From Acidobacteriota bacterium (GTDB taxonomy: Bacteria > Acidobacteriota > Blastocatellia > Pyrinomonadales > Pyrinomonadaceae): a stretch of DNA of 64,000 nucleotides. Below the pieces are notes generated by a model. The model did not search any database, was not told where the DNA came from, and saw only the letters and a list, made by a program, of their open reading frames with translations. Numbering within the stretch: position 1 is the first letter of the stretch; each line of letters starts with the position of its first letter. A program made the translations under genes and the position numbers. Shown in pieces: positions 60,013-64,000 of the stretch. The stretch spans positions 372,001-436,000 of the forward strand of contig JADJBB010000002.1 of assembly GCA_016703965.1 (NCBI GenBank), given 5' to 3'.

Positions 60013-60948
60013 ATGTGGCAAAAAGCCCTATTTATCCTCCTTGTTCTATTTTGCCTCTCGCCGTGGGGCTCGCCTCCTATCGCTTTGGCTTTGGGGCTGA
60101 TTTTGGCGTTTACTATTGGCAACCCGTTTCCTGAGGTAGAGGGAAAGGTCACGAAATATTTGCTACAGGGATCGGTCGTCTTTCTCGGATTCGGAATGAA
60201 TCTGACTTCCGTTTACAAGGCGGGCAAAGATGGCATTTTGTTTACTATCGCAACGATCTTCGGGACGCTTATCCTCGGCTATTTTGTCGGCAGAATGCTC
60301 GGCGTTGCGAGCAAAACCTCAACGCTGATCTCATCCGGCACTGCGATCTGCGGCGGCAGTGCCATCGCGGCCGTTGCTCCGGCCATCGATGCTGAGAAGG
60401 ACGAGATAACTGTTTCAATGGGCACGGTTTTTGTGCTCAATTCGGTGGCGTTATTTCTCTTTCCGGTGATCGGGCATTTGCTCAACCTGACACAGCATCA
60501 GTTCGGGATCTGGTCGGCGATCGCGATCCATGACACAAGCTCGGTCGTCGGGGCGTCGGCCACCTATGGCCCTGAGGCGCTGGCAGTTGCGACGACAGTC
60601 AAACTCGCCCGAGCCTTATGGATCGCACCGGTCGCACTGCTTTTTGCCTACATCTACCGCGAACGGGGCTCCGAAAAAAAGACAAAGATCGCGATCCCCT
60701 GGTTTATCTTTCTTTTTCTGCTCGCGACGGCCTTTCGCTCGTACGCGCCAAGCAGCATTTTGCCGAGCATTTACGATGCTCTAGTAAATTTGGCAAAGGC
60801 GGGGCTGACAGTGACTCTCTTTTTTATTGGCGTCAGCCTATCGCGGGAGACGTTGAAAAAATGCGGATATATGGCACTGCTTGAGGGTGTTATTTTGTGG
60901 ATAGTTATTTCGGTAGTTTCGTTGTTTGCCGTTTTTGAACTGCTCTAA
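60013..60948 (+). CDS. UPF0324/YeiH-family membrane protein (putative sulfate exporter)
   Basis: A 311-residue protein with about ten helices. Family motifs are ALALGLILAFTIGNPF, GSVVFLGFGMNLTSV, SSGTAICGGSAIAAVAPAI and AIHDTSSVVGASATYG. Family members are proposed exporters of sulfur compounds; there is no direct proof for this one. ATG at 60013; the ribosome site would have to lie in the adjoining repeat arm, and none is evident. Confidence 0.88.
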   Translation: MWQKALFILLVLFCLSPWGSPPIALALGLILAFTIGNPFPEVEGKVTKYLLQGSVVFLGFGMNLTSVYKAGKDGILFTIATIFGTLILGYFVGRMLGVASKTSTLISSGTAICGGSAIAAVAPAIDAEKDEITVSMGTVFVLNSVALFLFPVIGHLLNLTQHQFGIWSAIAIHDTSSVVGASATYGPEALAVATTVKLARALWIAPVALLFAYIYRERGSEKKTKIAIPWFIFLFLLATAFRSYAPSSILPSIYDALVNLAKAGLTVTLFFIGVSLSRETLKKCGYMALLEGVILWIVISVVSLFAVFELL

Positions 60949-61069
60949 AATTTTGCTCCCGCCTTCTTTATTTTAACCTTACGCAGTTGCATCCTTGCAA
61001 CAAGATTTGTCTCTTGGTAGCTTTCTGTTAAAATAGTAGTTTCGACTATTGGCGGGATTTTACTCTGTA

Positions 61070-63961
61070 ATGGGCATTAAACAGATCACGGTCCGCGGGG
61101 CGCGGCAGCATAATCTTAAAAACATCGACGTTGACATTCCGCGTGATCAGTTTGTTGTGATCACGGGATTGAGCGGCTCGGGCAAATCGAGCCTCGCGTT
61201 CGACACGATCTATGCCGAGGGGCAGCGTCGTTATGTCGAATCGCTTTCGGCGTACGCACGGCAATTTCTCGATCAGCTTGAAAAGCCCGATGTAGATTCG
61301 GTCGAGGGATTGTCGCCCGCAATCTCGATCGAGCAGAAGACGGTTTCGCGTTCGCCACGCTCGACGGTTGGAACGGTGACGGAGATATACGATTTTCTTC
61401 GACTGCTTTTCTCATCTATCGGCCAGCCGCATTGTCATCAGTGCGGGGAACCGATCACGCGGCAGTCGGTCGATCAGATCATAGCCGGTGTGGCCGAACT
61501 GCCCGAAGGCGAACGCGTGATGATTCTTGCTCCGCTTGTTCGCGGCCGCAAAGGCGAATTCAAAAAAGAACTCGAAAAGCTTCATAAAGACGGATTCTTA
61601 AGAGCCCGGATCGACGGCGAGATCCGGCAACTCGACGAAGAGATCATTCTCGACAAACGCAAAAATCATACGATCGAGGTCGTCGTCGATCGCCTTCTGA
61701 TGAAGGACGGCGTTCGCGAACGCCTTGCCGAATCGGTCAAAACTGCTCTCAAACTCACCGGCGGTGCGGTCGTCGTTTCGATCATCGACGGCGAAGAGAA
61801 GATGTATTCCGAAAAGATGGCGTGCATCAATTGCGGCATAAACATCGCTCCGCTGGAGCCGCGGTCGTTCTCGTTCAACTCCGCATTCGGTGCGTGTAAG
61901 CGCTGTCAAGGGATCGGGACGGTGCTTGAGATCGAGGCGAAAAAGATCGTTCCGGACGGCGACGTTCCGGCAGGGAAGGTCGATTTTCTGAGCGGCATCG
62001 ACAAATCGGGAGCTGCGTTTCTCAAATCGGCTTTGGTCGCGATCATCGAAAGGTTTACGACCGGTGATCCGCTCGAGCCGCCGACCGGGAATCAGAAGCC
62101 GCGAAAGACTCTCAAGAAGGTGAAAGATCTGCTTGCGGGCGGCGAAAGCGATGCCTTGAAGGTCAATTTTAACGATCTGCCGCAGGCGATCCGTGACGCG
62201 TTTTTTAACGGAACGAAGAAACGGCTGACCTTTCGGCACGGCGACTACAAATTCGAACGCGACTGGCTGGGAGCGATGCGGGCGATGAGCGAGCGGATCG
62301 AAAATCCGCCTTCGGAAAAGATAAAAGCCGCTCTCGAGGAGCTGATCGCACCGATCCCGTGCCCGAAATGTCACGGCTCAAGGCTCCAGCCGGAGAGCCT
62401 GGCGGTCAAGGTCAACGGGCTCGGCATTGCGGAATATACCGAGTTTCCGATCTCAGAATCTGCGAAGAAATTTGACGCGATCAAGCTAAGCCCGCGAGAC
62501 GAAAAGATCGCCGGGCTTGTGCTGAAAGAGATCAAGGACCGCATACATTTTCTCGACAAAGTTGGACTCGGTTATTTGACGCTGAGCCGCTCGTCGGCGA
62601 CGCTTTCGGGTGGCGAAGGGCAAAGAATTCGGCTGGCGACGCAGATCGGGTCGCAGCTTCGCGGCGTGCTTTATGTACTTGATGAACCGAGCATCGGGCT
62701 GCATCCGCGCGACAATCAGCGTCTGCTTGAGACCTTGCACATGCTGCGCGATCTGGGGAACACGGTCCTCGTCGTCGAACACGATGCCGAAACCATCGAG
62801 CAGGCAGATTGGGTAGTGGATCTCGGCCCGCTTGCCGGAACGCACGGCGGCGAGGTTGTCGCTAGCGGCAAGCCGAAAGATATCGAAAAGTCGAAGGATT
62901 CGCTGACCGGGAAATATCTTAGTGGCGAGATCAGCATCGAGGTGCCGGAAGTTCGCCGCATACCGAACGGCAAGCGGATCAAGGTAAAAGGTGCGCGGGC
63001 CTATAATTTGAAGAATATCGATGCGGAATTTCCACTCGGGCTTTTGACGGTTGTGACCGGAGTCTCCGGCTCAGGCAAGTCGACGCTCGTTGAGGAAATT
63101 CTCTATCCCGCGCTCTACAAACACGTCTACAAATCGGCTGTCGAGCCGCTCGAACACGACAGCATCGAAGGCCTCGATCTCGTCGACAAGATCATCGAGA
63201 TCGACCAAAAACCCATCGGCCGAACGCCGCGTTCTAATCCGGCGACGTTTACGGGGTTGTTCACACCGCTGCGTGAGCTTTATGCGATGCTGCCGGAATC
63301 ACGAACGCGTGGTTACAAAGCCGGACGCTTCTCGTTCAACGTCAAAGGCGGCCGCTGCGAGGCGTGCGAAGGCGGCGGGCTGAAGCGGATCGAGATGAAT
63401 TTCCTGCCCGACGTCTACGTCACCTGCGACGTCTGCCGCGGCCATCGCTACAACCGCGAAACACTCGCGGTGAGGTTTAAAGGCCTCTCGATCGCCGACC
63501 TTCTCGACACAACGATCGAAGACGCTCTGCCGTTGCTCGAAAACATTCCATCGATCCAGCAAAAGCTGCAAACTTTGCTCGACGTTGGCCTCGGCTATAT
63601 CAAGGTCGGCCAGTCGTCCACCACTCTCTCCGGCGGCGAAGCTCAACGCATTAAATTAGCGAAAGAGCTAAGCAAACGTGCCACCGGCAAGACGATCTAT
63701 ATTCTCGATGAACCGACGACCGGGCTGCATTTCGCAGACGTTCACAAACTGCTCGAGGTCCTGCAAAAACTCGTCGACACCGGCAACACCGTCATCGTCA
63801 TCGAACACAACCTCGACGTCATAAAATCAGCCGACTACATAATCGACCTCGGCCCCGAGGGCGGCTCCGGCGGTGGTAAAATCGTCGCGACCGGCACACC
63901 GGAAGAGGTTGCCAAAGTCAAAAAGTCCTTTACCGGCCAGGCTTTGAAAAGCGTGCTCTAA
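61070..63961 (+). CDS. uvrA: Excinuclease ABC subunit A
   Basis: A 963-residue dimeric damage sensor of nucleotide excision repair. Two ABC modules: Walker A GLSGSGKSS with signature LSGGEGQRIRLA, and GVSGSGKST with LSGGEAQRIKLA; Walker B LYVLDEPSIGLHPRDN and IYILDEPTTGLHFADV. Zinc modules include CINCG...CKRCQG, CPKCHGSRL and CEACEGGG...CDVCRGHRYN. ATG at 61070 begins at the conserved ITVRGARQHNLKNID; a TTG at 61049 would add seven residues. The gene is complete. Confidence 0.97.
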   Translation: MGIKQITVRGARQHNLKNIDVDIPRDQFVVITGLSGSGKSSLAFDTIYAEGQRRYVESLSAYARQFLDQLEKPDVDSVEGLSPAISIEQKTVSRSPRSTVGTVTEIYDFLRLLFSSIGQPHCHQCGEPITRQSVDQIIAGVAELPEGERVMILAPLVRGRKGEFKKELEKLHKDGFLRARIDGEIRQLDEEIILDKRKNHTIEVVVDRLLMKDGVRERLAESVKTALKLTGGAVVVSIIDGEEKMYSEKMACINCGINIAPLEPRSFSFNSAFGACKRCQGIGTVLEIEAKKIVPDGDVPAGKVDFLSGIDKSGAAFLKSALVAIIERFTTGDPLEPPTGNQKPRKTLKKVKDLLAGGESDALKVNFNDLPQAIRDAFFNGTKKRLTFRHGDYKFERDWLGAMRAMSERIENPPSEKIKAALEELIAPIPCPKCHGSRLQPESLAVKVNGLGIAEYTEFPISESAKKFDAIKLSPRDEKIAGLVLKEIKDRIHFLDKVGLGYLTLSRSSATLSGGEGQRIRLATQIGSQLRGVLYVLDEPSIGLHPRDNQRLLETLHMLRDLGNTVLVVEHDAETIEQADWVVDLGPLAGTHGGEVVASGKPKDIEKSKDSLTGKYLSGEISIEVPEVRRIPNGKRIKVKGARAYNLKNIDAEFPLGLLTVVTGVSGSGKSTLVEEILYPALYKHVYKSAVEPLEHDSIEGLDLVDKIIEIDQKPIGRTPRSNPATFTGLFTPLRELYAMLPESRTRGYKAGRFSFNVKGGRCEACEGGGLKRIEMNFLPDVYVTCDVCRGHRYNRETLAVRFKGLSIADLLDTTIEDALPLLENIPSIQQKLQTLLDVGLGYIKVGQSSTTLSGGEAQRIKLAKELSKRATGKTIYILDEPTTGLHFADVHKLLEVLQKLVDTGNTVIVIEHNLDVIKSADYIIDLGPEGGSGGGKIVATGTPEEVAKVKKSFTGQALKSVL

Positions 63962-64000
63962 TCGAGTATCCTTTTCGCACAGTAAACCCAAAATTCTTAG

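Overview
The window looks like a chromosomal segment of an Acidobacteriota bacterium, most likely of the class Blastocatellia. This is an inference from gene content and no ribosomal RNA is present. The grounds are many small zinc-ribbon proteins, many signal-peptide-bearing hypothetical proteins, a Tes/Mss-like radical SAM enzyme (acidobacteria make membrane-spanning lipids), a REP-associated transposase of the kind common in this group, and a high density of palindromic intergenic repeats. Most of the window is ordinary core chromosome: aroDE, NDH-2, rlmB, a phosphohexomutase, prfA, rpmE, ruvA, ruvB, dnaX, tadA, two serine tRNAs, accD, folC, gpmA and uvrA.

Layout. 0-18 kb: a cut-off beta-propeller protein; a tightly coupled plus-strand operon (TspO-like, AroD-AroE fusion, zinc ribbon, secreted caspase-like protein with EF-hand and Tudor-like repeats, ThiF-type E1 enzyme); NDH-2; a large secreted propeller; an SDR; then zinc-ribbon, RlmB, NYN, RDD and NFACT/RqcH genes. 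18-23 kb: TlpA lipoprotein, FtsB-like protein, phosphohexomutase, and a strongly conserved radical SAM protein. 23-28 kb: an accessory island with a vapC remnant, a decayed restriction-modification module (controller fragment, two AT-rich genes, methyltransferase tail, vsr with a stop codon), a REP-associated transposase bounded by perfect 36-bp inverted repeats, an AbrB-Doc toxin-antitoxin pair with a nearly leaderless promoter, and a repeat-bounded small gene.

28-41 kb: minus-strand housekeeping and secreted enzymes (serine hydrolase, penicillin-acylase family protein, phosphatase, nucleotidyltransferase, prfA, DUF1385, rpmE, peroxiredoxin-like protein, ruvB, CPBP protease, ruvA). 41.5-44.4 kb: a compact bacterial microcompartment locus with a class II aldolase carrying a candidate encapsulation helix, one BMC-H shell protein, three BMC-P vertex proteins and a small protein ending in a CxxCxxC motif. 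44.4-64 kb: LemA/TPM/nucleotidyltransferase genes, dnaX, two tandem secreted esterases, DUF2270, tadA, aquaporin between two tRNA-Ser genes, inositol monophosphatase, accD, folC, gpmA, DUF4197, a UPF0324 transporter and uvrA.

A second layer runs through the window: at least five families of palindromic repeats sit between genes and in places inside them (within folC, at the 3' end of the inositol monophosphatase gene, just upstream of the CPBP, esterase and transporter starts). The most interesting items are the microcompartment locus, the caspase/ThiF operon, the radical SAM protein, and the decayed restriction island with its transposase.
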